Of a DNA stretch of 64,000 nucleotides, positions 10,703-19,079 are shown piece after piece (position 1 is the stretch's first letter; each line of letters starts with the position of its first letter). Source of the DNA: Betaproteobacteria bacterium UBA1934 (GTDB lineage: Bacteria > Pseudomonadota > Gammaproteobacteria > Burkholderiales > Rhodocyclaceae); contig DDFG01000001.1 in assembly GCA_002337055.1 (NCBI GenBank), positions 425,870 through 489,869 of the forward strand. The letters run 5' to 3'. The position numbers were made by a program, and so were the translations under genes. Below the pieces are notes generated by a model. That model did not search any database, was not told the origin of the DNA, and saw only the letters and a program-made list of their open reading frames with translations.

Positions 10703-11473
10703 ATGGAACAGACGCTTGGTTTTTCCCACTTTGTAGCGCACGCCGATGGTGTTGCCCTGTTCATCCTGCTTGTGATGCTGTGTGCATCGGTGGTGACCTG
10801 GACGCTGATTGGCGGCAAGGGATGGCGCATGCATCGCGTTTCGCGGCGCAGCGAGGCCTTTCTGCATGCCTTCTGGGAAGCCCCCAATCTGGAGGCCGTG
10901 GCGGCCCGTTTGCGTGAAACCGGAGCAAGCGATCCCTTTTCGCATCTCTTGCATCACGGATTCACCGCCATCGAGCAGCAGCGCGGCCAGCTGGCAGGGC
11001 GGGCGCATCGTTTGGTTGAAGCCGGCGCACCGGAAGAACTCCTGACCCGCGCCCTGAAGCGCGCTATCGAAGAAGATCGGCAAACGCTGGAATTCGGACA
11101 ATCCTTTCTTGCCACGGTGGCCTCTTCCGCACCGTTTGTGGGGCTGTTCGGGACGGTGTGGGGGATATACCACGCGCTGATCGCCATCGGCGTTTCCGGT
11201 CAGGGCACACTCGACAAAGTGGCCGGACCCGTCGGCGAAGCCTTGATCATGACAGGCATCGGCCTTGCCGTGGCGATTCCCGCTGCCATTGCGTACAACG
11301 CTTTTGCACGCGCTAACGCCAATTTGTTGTCACGTCTCGACGCTTTCGCCTATGACGTGTTCGCCTTCATGTCGACGGGGGTCAAGACCTCGGCGATGTT
11401 GACCGACGCCCGGGCGACCAGCGAGCGCGTCATCGCGCTGGCACGGGCGCAGAACGCGCTCTCGGCAGGCTGA
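10703..11473 (+). CDS. exbB: ExbB / MotA-TolQ family proton channel
   Basis: A 256-residue inner-membrane protein of the MotA/TolQ/ExbB family. It has three membrane segments: an N-terminal one (ALFILLVMLCASVVTWTLI) and a C-terminal pair around SSAPFVGLFGTVWGIYHAL and ALIMTGIGLAVAIPAAIAY, the conserved family signature. With ExbD it forms the proton-driven motor for TonB. ATG 10703 follows the tonB stop by 1 bp; the longer open frame back to 10364 overlaps tonB and is not used. Confidence 0.95.
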   Translation: MEQTLGFSHFVAHADGVALFILLVMLCASVVTWTLIGGKGWRMHRVSRRSEAFLHAFWEAPNLEAVAARLRETGASDPFSHLLHHGFTAIEQQRGQLAGRAHRLVEAGAPEELLTRALKRAIEEDRQTLEFGQSFLATVASSAPFVGLFGTVWGIYHALIAIGVSGQGTLDKVAGPVGEALIMTGIGLAVAIPAAIAYNAFARANANLLSRLDAFAYDVFAFMSTGVKTSAMLTDARATSERVIALARAQNALSAG

Positions 11474-11482
11474 GGGGGCGTC

Positions 11483-11914
11483 ATGGCTTTCGGACATCTC
11501 GACTCGGGCCGGGCGGGCGCGCCGCTGGCGGAAATCAACATGGTGCCGCTGATCGACGTGATGCTGGTGCTGCTGATTGTCTTCATGATCACCGCACCGC
11601 TATTGACGCACGCCGTCAAGGTCGATCTGCCCCGTGCGAGCTCGGCGCCGAACGAGACGCGGCAGGAGCACATACAGTTGGCCATCGATGCGACCGGGCA
11701 GATTCACTGGAACGGAGAGGTGATCGGGAGCGATCAACTGATCACCAGGCTGGCCGACGCGGCCACGCAAACACCGGTACCTGAATTGCATATCCGGGCC
11801 GAACGGACAACACCCTACGAACAGGTAGCGCAAGTGATGTCGGCGGCGGCACGGCAAGGCATGACACGAATTGGCTTTGTGACAGATCCGGCGCGACGCC
11901 CGGGAGGTGCGTGA
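11483..11914 (+). CDS. exbD: ExbD / TolR family biopolymer transport protein
   Basis: A 143-residue partner of ExbB. A short cytoplasmic N-terminus precedes the single membrane segment with the functional Asp (EINMVPLIDVMLVLLIVFMI, D at residue 25), then a periplasmic domain with the usual TolR-like fold. Its TGA overlaps the hemP ATG, indicating coupling. Confidence 0.95.
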   Translation: MAFGHLDSGRAGAPLAEINMVPLIDVMLVLLIVFMITAPLLTHAVKVDLPRASSAPNETRQEHIQLAIDATGQIHWNGEVIGSDQLITRLADAATQTPVPELHIRAERTTPYEQVAQVMSAAARQGMTRIGFVTDPARRPGGA

Positions 11915-12099
11915 TGGCTGATGCCGCGATGCCAAGGGCGCGACACGAGACTGCCGGCGGGAATGCGAGTGCGAGCGTCTATCGCGTGATCGACAGCGGT
12001 GCGCTGTTTGCCGGAGCGAGGGAACTGCGCATTGTGCACGCGGGCCAGCCCTATTGCTTGCGCATCACGCGCCAGAACAAGCTGATCTTGACGAAATAG
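11914..12099 (+). CDS. hemP: Hemin uptake protein HemP
   Basis: A 61-residue protein ending in the HemP core (SGALFAGARELRIVHAGQ, then YCLRITRQNKLILTK). HemP/HmuP proteins are small cytoplasmic factors encoded in iron and heme uptake operons; in some species they activate heme receptor genes. The ATG at 11914 overlaps the exbD stop; a GTG one codon earlier is also possible. No heme receptor or heme ABC transporter is present in the window, so its target lies elsewhere or it acts on iron genes here. Confidence 0.88.
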   Translation: MADAAMPRARHETAGGNASASVYRVIDSGALFAGARELRIVHAGQPYCLRITRQNKLILTK

Positions 12100-12158
12100 G
12101 AAATTGAGTTGCCGGCAGTTCCGGTGGGATGAATTACAACATGCAACAGGAGAATGTC

Positions 12159-12707
12159 ATGCGTTTGGTTCGTTTGGTTTTTGCGTTTTTGTTGGCGCCC
12201 TGGGCGCTGTCGGCAGCCGCTCTCGAGTATCCGGTCGGGACACCCCAGAATCTGGCGGGGATGGAAATTGCTGCCGTCTATTTGCAACCGGTCGAAATGG
12301 AACCGGATGGTCACATGCGCAAGGCCGCGGAATCCGACATTCACCTGGAGGCCGATATCCACGCGCTTGGCAGCAACCCGAACGGCTTTCCGGAAGGTGC
12401 CTGGATTCCTCATCTGTTCGTGAAATACGAACTGACCAAGGTGGGGTCGGGCGAGACGATCAAAGGCGACATGATGCCCATGGTCGCCTCGGACGGCCCG
12501 CACTACGGCGACAACGTCAAACTCAAGGGGCCTGGCCGCTACAAACTCAAGATCGTCGTCTATCCGCCGAATGCCCGCGAAAATCCGCATGGCCACATGT
12601 TTGGTCGGCATACCGACCGGGCTACCGGCGTGCGGCCCTGGTTCAAGCCGGTGGAGGCAGAATGGGAATTCACCTTCGCTGGCATCGGCAAGAAGGGCGG
12701 GTATTGA
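12159..12707 (+). CDS. ftrA: Periplasmic iron-binding protein FtrA/P19 family
   Basis: A 182-residue periplasmic protein of the P19/Tp34/FetP family, which binds Cu/Fe as a dimer and hands ferrous iron to an FTR1-type permease. ATG 12159 is preceded by AGGAG at a 6-base gap and gives a signal peptide ending near SAAALE. Metal-site candidates are visible: EIAAVYLQPVEM, DIHLEADIHA, the Met/His stretch GDMMPMVASDGPHYGD, and NPHGHMFGRH. The following order (porin, cupredoxin, FTR1 permease, Fe-S protein) matches ftrABCD of Bordetella and Brucella apart from the added porin. The gene symbol rests on this synteny. Confidence 0.88.
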   Translation: MRLVRLVFAFLLAPWALSAAALEYPVGTPQNLAGMEIAAVYLQPVEMEPDGHMRKAAESDIHLEADIHALGSNPNGFPEGAWIPHLFVKYELTKVGSGETIKGDMMPMVASDGPHYGDNVKLKGPGRYKLKIVVYPPNARENPHGHMFGRHTDRATGVRPWFKPVEAEWEFTFAGIGKKGGY

Positions 12708-12709
12708 TC

Positions 12710-14101
12710 ATGCCGATCAAACGTCTGGCCCTGCTGCTGGCGGTGGGACTGGCCACGCCTGCATGGGCGGCCGACGATACGGCCGCCCTGCGCGAAGAAT
12801 TGCGGCGCCTCGCCGAGCGCATCGAATCGCTGGAGAGACAGAATCGCGAGCTCGAAAAAGCGCTCGTTACCGACCGTATCAGCGAACGCGAACCCGAAGT
12901 TGCCACGCGGATCAAATATGTCGAATCCCAGGTGGATAGCCTCAAGGGCCCTACCCGCAAACTGACGGAAGCGCTTGATGGCGTCAAGGTTGGGGGCAGT
13001 CTCACTGCCATTGTTCAACACGCCGGCAAGCAGGATACTGCCAGCAACCGCGTCGAATCGCGTACCGGCTATCGCGGCGATATCACGGTGTCGCTACCGG
13101 TCGGTTCGATGGGCAGCAGCGAAGGCACTTTCTTCACGCATATGCGCCTGGGGCAGGGCGAGGGCGTCGGTTTGCGCCCGACCTATACCAGCACGCCGAA
13201 TACCCTGGTGTTCCAGAAGGGCGAGGGGGCGGACGACTCGTTTGCCATCCTGGCGCAGGCCTGGTATCAGCTCAAGATTCCGCTGAACGATGTCGCCCGC
13301 AAAGAAGATGCGCGCGAGCATCTTTATGTCACGGTCGGCAAGATCGACCCGTTCGTGTTCTTCGACCAGAACGCGGTGGCGGATGACGAATCCACGAAGT
13401 TCGTCAACAACGTGTTCGTGCACAATCCGTTGCTCGATTCTGGCGGCGATACCGGGGCGGATGCCTATGGATTCCAGCCCGGAGTGATCCTCAGATATGC
13501 CAACAGCCGGCAGAAGGGGGGCGAATGGGGGCTCTCGATCGGCGCATTTTCATCCGACACAGGCGCCAATTTCTCGGGGTCCAATCGCGCCTCGTTCGTC
13601 ATCGGTCAAGCCGAGTTGAATACCCGTCTCAGCTATCTTCCGGGTATGGTTCGCTTGTACGCTTGGCGCAACAGCCGCGCGCGCGACTACGACGGGGTGC
13701 TACAACACCATGCCGGCTGGGGAATATCAGCCAACCAGAAAGTGCTGGATAGCCTGACGCTGTTCGGCCGTTACGGCCACCGCACGGAAGGCAAGGCGAT
13801 GTTCGACCGGGCGCTCACCCTGGGCTTCGAGCAGGAGGGCACTCCCTGGCGTCGTTCCGCTGATTCTTTGGGATTGGCGATCGGCACACTGCGCACCGGG
13901 CAAGCGTTTCACGACGATACGCTGGCCAGCGTTGATTACGCCGCCTCCGGCCATGAAAAGCTGGCCGAGTTGTATTACCGCTACAAGTTGAACGGTGCGG
14001 TGGATCTGACCCCGCACTTCCAGTGGATCGTGCGTCCCGGTGGTGATGGCGGCGCGGGCACGATTCGCGTGGTCGGCTTGCGTGCCCGACTGGGTTTCTG
14101 A
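12710..14101 (+). CDS. Outer-membrane porin within the ftr cluster
   Basis: A 463-residue exported protein. Signal peptide MPIKRLALLLAVGLATPAWA, then a coiled coil (about 25-60, rich in EELRRLAERIESLERQN), then a beta-barrel-like region with many aromatic-flanked strands and a terminal Phe (LRARLGF). The coiled-coil plus barrel plan and the segments YVTVGKIDPFVFFDQNAVAD resemble OprB-like carbohydrate-selective porins. ATG 12710 lies 2 bp after ftrA, so it is cotranscribed and may give iron or an iron chelate a route across the outer membrane. The longer frame opened at 12104 is antisense to nothing useful and is ignored. Confidence 0.78.
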   Translation: MPIKRLALLLAVGLATPAWAADDTAALREELRRLAERIESLERQNRELEKALVTDRISEREPEVATRIKYVESQVDSLKGPTRKLTEALDGVKVGGSLTAIVQHAGKQDTASNRVESRTGYRGDITVSLPVGSMGSSEGTFFTHMRLGQGEGVGLRPTYTSTPNTLVFQKGEGADDSFAILAQAWYQLKIPLNDVARKEDAREHLYVTVGKIDPFVFFDQNAVADDESTKFVNNVFVHNPLLDSGGDTGADAYGFQPGVILRYANSRQKGGEWGLSIGAFSSDTGANFSGSNRASFVIGQAELNTRLSYLPGMVRLYAWRNSRARDYDGVLQHHAGWGISANQKVLDSLTLFGRYGHRTEGKAMFDRALTLGFEQEGTPWRRSADSLGLAIGTLRTGQAFHDDTLASVDYAASGHEKLAELYYRYKLNGAVDLTPHFQWIVRPGGDGGAGTIRVVGLRARLGF

Positions 14102-14111
14102 GGAGAGTGGC

Positions 14112-14459
14112 ATGACCTGCTCTTTTTTTCGCCCGATGTGGTCGCTGGCGCTGATGCTTGCCTTGCTGGTGCCGTTTGGCGCGGGCGCGGAGGAATTGCC
14201 CGGTTTTGAAGTGGTGTCACGCGACGGCCGTTTGTCGCCCGCTCGTCTGGAGGTGCCGGCGGGGCAACGGATAAAGCTCATCGTCAGCAATCAGGGCAAG
14301 GGGCCTATCGAGTTTGAAAATCTGGCCATGCGTATCGAAAAGGTCGTCGCGCCTGGCGCGACTTCCTTCGTCGTGCTGCCCAGGCTCAAACCCGGCAGCT
14401 ATGAGTTTGTCGATGAATTCCATCCCGAGACCGGCAAGATGCAGGTGATTGCCCGCTAG
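14112..14459 (+). CDS. ftrB: Cupredoxin-domain protein FtrB
   Basis: A 115-residue periplasmic protein: signal peptide ending in GAGA, then one cupredoxin_1 domain (GQRIKLIVSNQGKGPIEFEN ... KPGSYEFVDEFHPETGKM). AGGAGAG stands just before ATG 14112. In Bordetella the equivalent FtrB is proposed to act as the ferroxidase feeding the FtrC permease. The mature domain has no Cys and few His, so a classical type 1 copper site is not evident; candidate ligands are the Glu of IEFEN, the Met of LAMR and the His of DEFHPE. Confidence 0.85.
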   Translation: MTCSFFRPMWSLALMLALLVPFGAGAEELPGFEVVSRDGRLSPARLEVPAGQRIKLIVSNQGKGPIEFENLAMRIEKVVAPGATSFVVLPRLKPGSYEFVDEFHPETGKMQVIAR

Positions 14460-14479
14460 CCTTGCGAGGAGAATACGCG

Positions 14480-15295
14480 ATGTTCAATGCCTTTATCATT
14501 GTCTGGCGAGAAAGTCTCGAAGCCATGCTGGTCATCGGTATCCTGCTCGCCTGGATACTGCGTCAACCGGTAGAAATGCAGGCGGTACAACGACGTGCCG
14601 TCTGGAGCGGTGTTGCCGGTGGGGCGATTCTCGCGTTGGCGCTGGGTTACGCGACCTACGCCGTGCAGAGCGAACTGGCGGGCGCAGCGCTGGAGAAACT
14701 GCAACTGGCTTTGGTGTTGTTCGCGGCCGGTCTCATTCTGCAAATGGTGTTGTGGATGCATCGGCACGGTCGCACGATGCGGCGCGAACTGGAAGACCAG
14801 GCCGCGAGAAGCCGCGGTGTCGCCGGTCTGGTGACCATCACCGCACTGGCTGTCGCTCGCGAAGGTGCTGAAACGGTGGTCTTTCTTTACGGGCTCGGTG
14901 TCGAGGCCCTGGGTGGCGGTGTAGCGATGACCTTGCTGGCGGCCCTGGGCGGTTTCCTGGCTGCGGGCGCAACCGCCTGGCTGGTGGCGAGAGGCGCGCG
15001 CTACCTCAATTACCGCCTGGTATTCCGGCTCAGCGAGGGCTTTCTGCTGTTGATCGCCAACGCGCTCCTCGCCAACGGCATCGATCGCATGATCGCGCTG
15101 GAATGGTTGCCTCCGCTGATCGATCCGGTCTGGGATCTCTCCGGAATTCTGCCCGACGCGCAGGGGGTGGGTCGCTTCCTTGCCGATTTCATGGGTTATC
15201 GCGCCCAGCCGGCCGGCATGCTGCTGCTGGCAAGTATTGTCTATTGGCTGTACGCCTGGTGGCGTCTGCGCGCCAAACCCGCCATGGGAGCCTGA
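14480..15295 (+). CDS. ftrC: FTR1-family iron permease FtrC
   Basis: A 271-residue inner-membrane permease with seven likely membrane segments. Both REXXE iron motifs are intact: RESLE (residues 10-14) and REGAE (127-131). ATG 14480 has GAGGAG upstream; the frame is open to 14462. It sits between the cupredoxin and the Fe-S protein, as in ftrABCD. The carboxylates of the two motifs would carry iron across the cytoplasmic membrane. Confidence 0.93.
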   Translation: MFNAFIIVWRESLEAMLVIGILLAWILRQPVEMQAVQRRAVWSGVAGGAILALALGYATYAVQSELAGAALEKLQLALVLFAAGLILQMVLWMHRHGRTMRRELEDQAARSRGVAGLVTITALAVAREGAETVVFLYGLGVEALGGGVAMTLLAALGGFLAAGATAWLVARGARYLNYRLVFRLSEGFLLLIANALLANGIDRMIALEWLPPLIDPVWDLSGILPDAQGVGRFLADFMGYRAQPAGMLLLASIVYWLYAWWRLRAKPAMGA

Positions 15296-15372
15296 AGTGG
15301 GAGCTACTCTCTTTGCGCACCGTTCGGTACTCGCCGCTGCCGCTGGTTTTTCGCAAATGAAGGATGCCGATC

Positions 15373-16821
15373 ATGTCTGACGCCTGCACAGCCGCTACCG
15401 CCGAAAAGCGCGTGTATCCCAAGGTCGTGATCCGCGAGGAAGTCCGCACCTCGCGCCGTTCTCAAGCGATCGAGGCCTTCTTCGTGCGACATCGGGAGCG
15501 TCTGGTGTGGGTCCACGTCGCAATGTTCGTGCTATTTGTGGCTGTGATCGGCGTGCCGGTGTTTTTGCCCGACCCACCGGAAACGGCAACGTCCTGGACG
15601 CACTACACGACTTTCGCCAACTATCTGTTGTGGGGTGTCTGGTTTCCGCTGGTATTCCTTTCCGTGATTTTTTCGGGGCGCTCATGGTGCGGCATTTTGT
15701 GCCCGATGGGGGCGGCCACTGAATGGACCAACAAGGTCGGTCTGCAATGGCCGATTCCGCGCTGGATGCGCTGGGAGGGCACGCCGGCACTGTCGTTCAT
15801 CGTGGTGACCCTGCTCGGGCAAACGCTGGGCGTGCGTGACCACGCAGAAGGCGCGGCCGGTCTGTTCGGCGCGACCATGCTGGCGGCGATGCTGGTGGGC
15901 TTTCTTTACGGGCGCAAAAAGCGGGCATGGTGCCGCCATCTGTGCCCCATCGGGCGCGTGTTGGGGTTGTATTCGCGCCTGGGGCCGGTGAATTTCGAGC
16001 CGCAGGTCAAGATTCCTGGGCGCGATATCTATTCGCTCAAGGGCGCCTGCCCGACGATGATCGACTTGCCGCACAAGTCGGAGTCGCGCCATTGCATCGA
16101 GTGTTTCCGGTGCGTCAATCCCGACGCCAAAGGCAGTGTCCGTATGGTGTTTCGCCGGCCGGGTAGCGAGATCGAGCAGATCAGGACGCACCGTGCCAAC
16201 TATGCCGAAGCGTGGCTGCTGTTCCTCGACACGGGCATCGCGCTGGGCGGTTTTCTGTGGCTTGTTTTGCCACAGTATCAGCGCATCCGTCAGGCGATTG
16301 CGGAAGCTGCTCTCGACCGCGACTGGTCATGGTTGCTTGAACCCGGGCCCGCCTGGCTGATGAGCGTGCATCCGGAACGTGCCGAGGTGTTCTGGTGGCT
16401 TGATTTTTTCACCATTGTCGGGTTCATGTGCGGCTTCATGATGGTGGTGGCGGCGATCCTGGGCAGTCTGACGGCTTCTGCTGCCTGGCTTGCGGGTCTA
16501 GTTGGCGGTGATCGCGATTTTCGCCAGCGTTTCACGGAACTGGGTTACCAGTATGCGCCGGTCGCCATGGGTTCGCTGATTATCGGGCTCGGCAGCATGC
16601 TATTCGAGCCGATCAGATTGACGCCATTCGGCGCGGCGGGGATGCATGCAGCCAAGTTGATACTGTTCCTGGCGGGCGCCGCCTGGAGCGTCTGGCTGGG
16701 CGAACGCATACTCGCACGCCAGGGGGTGCCAGCGAATCGTCGCTGGCTGCCCTTGCTGCCCGGCGTTGCTGGCAGCGCCGCCGTTGGTCTGGCCTGGTGG
16801 CCGGCTATCTTTGGACTCTAA
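15373..16821 (+). CDS. ftrD: 4Fe-4S membrane ferredoxin-like protein FtrD
   Basis: A 482-residue polytopic protein related to NapH/NosR-type Fe-S membrane proteins. Cys motifs are visible in WCGILCPMGA, WCRHLCPIGR, GACPTMID and HCIECFRCVNP, enough for about two 4Fe-4S clusters, set among six or more membrane segments. In the ftr system FtrD is thought to take the electrons released by ferrous iron oxidation. ATG 15373 fits GAAGGA upstream better than ATG 15364, which would overlap that site. A 78-bp gap separates it from ftrC. Confidence 0.88.
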   Translation: MSDACTAATAEKRVYPKVVIREEVRTSRRSQAIEAFFVRHRERLVWVHVAMFVLFVAVIGVPVFLPDPPETATSWTHYTTFANYLLWGVWFPLVFLSVIFSGRSWCGILCPMGAATEWTNKVGLQWPIPRWMRWEGTPALSFIVVTLLGQTLGVRDHAEGAAGLFGATMLAAMLVGFLYGRKKRAWCRHLCPIGRVLGLYSRLGPVNFEPQVKIPGRDIYSLKGACPTMIDLPHKSESRHCIECFRCVNPDAKGSVRMVFRRPGSEIEQIRTHRANYAEAWLLFLDTGIALGGFLWLVLPQYQRIRQAIAEAALDRDWSWLLEPGPAWLMSVHPERAEVFWWLDFFTIVGFMCGFMMVVAAILGSLTASAAWLAGLVGGDRDFRQRFTELGYQYAPVAMGSLIIGLGSMLFEPIRLTPFGAAGMHAAKLILFLAGAAWSVWLGERILARQGVPANRRWLPLLPGVAGSAAVGLAWWPAIFGL

Positions 16822-16830
16822 AAATTCATT

Positions 16831-16860
16831 AAACGCCAGCCAGCCAAACGCCAGCCAGCC
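16831..16860. repeat. Perfect 15-bp tandem duplication
   Basis: AAACGCCAGCCAGCC occurs twice without a gap (16831-16845 and 16846-16860) between the ftrD stop and the ribosome-binding site of the receptor gene. Each unit also contains the internal repeat CCAGCCAGCC. It probably arose by slippage and alters the spacing ahead of the receptor gene. Confidence 0.9.
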
Positions 16861-16879
16861 CCAACCGATAAGGAATGTC

Positions 16880-19078
16880 ATGAAGACTCACCTATTCGTT
16901 GCCCGTTGCCATGGCGCACACGCGGCGACTGCCGCGCGACGTCGTCGCGCAGAATCCCTGCTGACCGCGCTGCTGGCGGGTTGGATCGCATTGCCTGCCT
17001 GCGCCGAGCCAGAGCAGATTCTGGCGCCGGTTACGGTCACTGCAACCAGCGAAGCGACCGACAGTTACCGCGCTGCCAAGACCAGGGTGGGTAAGGTTGC
17101 GCAGGACCCACACGAAATCCCGCAGGCAGTGACGACGGTGACCCGCGCCCTGCTGGACGAGCAGGATGCCAATTCCCTGCGCGACGCGATGCGCAACGTG
17201 TCGGGCCTCTCGTTCAATGCCGCCGAGGGGGGGCGTTCGGGCGATAACATGAACCTGCGCGGTTTCTACACTTTTGGCGATATGTATCTGGATGGCATTC
17301 GGGATACCGCACAATACAACCGCGAGCTGTTCAGCGTCGAGCAGGTGGATGTCCTGCGCGGCGCCGCAGCCATGTTGTTCGGGCGTGGGCAGGCGGGGGG
17401 CGTGATCAACCAGGTCAGTCGCTTGCCGCTACCCTATAACAATCACAAAATCGAACTCGGCGTGGGCAGCGAAGGTTACCGCGAACTGAAAGCCGATCTC
17501 AATCAGACGCTGACGGACACGATCGCGCTGCGACTCAACGTCATGCAGCGTGACGAGGGCAGCGGGCGCCGCAACCCGCTAACCGGGCAGAGCCCGGAAA
17601 TTCACCGCAACGGCGTCGCGCCCAGCATCACTTTCGGACAGGGAGAATCACACGAAATCACGCTGAGCCACCTTTACCTCAACACCTACGACAATCCCGA
17701 CTACGGATTACCCTTCGATAGCGCGACCAAGCGGGTGAGTACTGCCTATTCGCGCCGCGATTTCTGGGGCATCGCCAAGACGTTTGACGATAGCGTGACC
17801 AATATCACCACCCTGGCCTATCAGTGGAAGATAACGCCCGATACGCAACTGACGACCAAGCTGCGTTCATCGAATTACAAGCGCTCCTATTGGGCAGGCG
17901 CGCCGGGCAATACGAGCAATTTCGCAACCGGCGGCAGCGCCAAAGTTCGCCAGACCGACACAGATAACCTTGTCCTGCAAAGCGATCTGAACACCCGGTT
18001 CACCGCGTTCGGGCTGAAACACGAGTTTTTGACAGGGTTCGAATATTTGCGTGAAGACGCCCGGCGCTGGGCGCTTGCCAATCTTAACAACGCCGGTATC
18101 TATACCAAGGACGTGGTCGGATTTACCAATGCCGCTGGTCGGCTCGTCAGTGCGTTGCCGAGCAACACATACACCGGCGACACCTATAGCCTCTACGTTC
18201 AGGATACCGTCGAATTCATCCGGCACTGGAAACTGACGGCCGGTCTTCGGCGCGATTCGATGCAATCGGAATACGAAACGGCCGCGTACAACCGCACGAC
18301 CAATGTGCTGACTCGTGGCGGTTATTCCGGCGATTTTGGCGAGAACAGCTATCGCCTTGGGCTGAGCTGGCAACCGACGGCAGAGACGCACTACTACCTC
18401 AGTTGGAGTGATTCCTTTAGTCCGACCGCCGATCTCTACCAGCTCGCCGGCTCGCTGTATCCGGCCGAACGCAGCAAGGTGGCTGAAATCGGCGCCAAGC
18501 TGTTGCTGCTCGATGGCGATCTCGATTTTCGCACCGCGTTGTACCGCGCCGACAAAGATTGGGAACGCAACACCGATCTGGAGTCTTCTTCCGCTATCCT
18601 GACTCGTCAACGTCAGACGACGGGCATCGAATTTGAAATGGCGGGACGTCTGAACGAAAAGTGGGAGGTATTCAGCGGCCTGGCGTTGATGAACCCGGTG
18701 ATCAAGCAGGTTGCGCCCGGTGCCAATCCCAATTTTGTGGGCAAGACCGCACGCAACTCGCCAAAGGCAACCTTCAATCTCTGGTCGACTTACAAGCTCG
18801 GTGGCGGTTTCAAGGTGGGCGGCGGCGCCGAATACAAGAGCCGGCGTTATGTCTATTCGCCCGCCAGTACCGTGGTGGCGCCGTTCAACCCCAACAGGGC
18901 ACCGGGCTATGTGCGCTGGGACGCGATGGCGGCGTGGGAGCAGCCGAATTACACCGTCAAGCTCAACATCCAGAATGTGTTCGACAAGGTTTACTACGAT
19001 GCGCTCTACGACAACGGCGGCTTTGCAGTGCCCGGTCAGGCGCGGCGCGTGCTCTTGAGTACTGAGTTCAGGTTCTGA
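16880..19078 (+). CDS. TonB-dependent siderophore receptor (Fiu/FhuE-like)
   Basis: A 732-residue outer-membrane receptor. ATG 16880 with AAGGA upstream; signal peptide ending PACA. A TonB-box-like segment (PVTVTATSE) begins the mature protein, then the plug domain (VSGLSFNAAEGGRSGDNMNL, YLDGIRDTAQYNRELFSVEQ, VLRGAAAMLFGRGQAGGVIN), then a barrel ending in STEFRF. The plug wording is closest to catecholate receptors of the Fiu type, but the ligand is a guess. Being inside the Fur-controlled cluster, it should be made under iron limitation and be powered by the tonB-exbBD products encoded upstream. Confidence 0.93.
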   Translation: MKTHLFVARCHGAHAATAARRRRAESLLTALLAGWIALPACAEPEQILAPVTVTATSEATDSYRAAKTRVGKVAQDPHEIPQAVTTVTRALLDEQDANSLRDAMRNVSGLSFNAAEGGRSGDNMNLRGFYTFGDMYLDGIRDTAQYNRELFSVEQVDVLRGAAAMLFGRGQAGGVINQVSRLPLPYNNHKIELGVGSEGYRELKADLNQTLTDTIALRLNVMQRDEGSGRRNPLTGQSPEIHRNGVAPSITFGQGESHEITLSHLYLNTYDNPDYGLPFDSATKRVSTAYSRRDFWGIAKTFDDSVTNITTLAYQWKITPDTQLTTKLRSSNYKRSYWAGAPGNTSNFATGGSAKVRQTDTDNLVLQSDLNTRFTAFGLKHEFLTGFEYLREDARRWALANLNNAGIYTKDVVGFTNAAGRLVSALPSNTYTGDTYSLYVQDTVEFIRHWKLTAGLRRDSMQSEYETAAYNRTTNVLTRGGYSGDFGENSYRLGLSWQPTAETHYYLSWSDSFSPTADLYQLAGSLYPAERSKVAEIGAKLLLLDGDLDFRTALYRADKDWERNTDLESSSAILTRQRQTTGIEFEMAGRLNEKWEVFSGLALMNPVIKQVAPGANPNFVGKTARNSPKATFNLWSTYKLGGGFKVGGGAEYKSRRYVYSPASTVVAPFNPNRAPGYVRWDAMAAWEQPNYTVKLNIQNVFDKVYYDALYDNGGFAVPGQARRVLLSTEFRF

Positions 19079-19079
19079 T

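Noticed and set aside
12104..12709. Upstream extension of the porin frame to 12104
   Set aside because: It runs through ftrA in another frame; the signal peptide begins exactly at ATG 12710.
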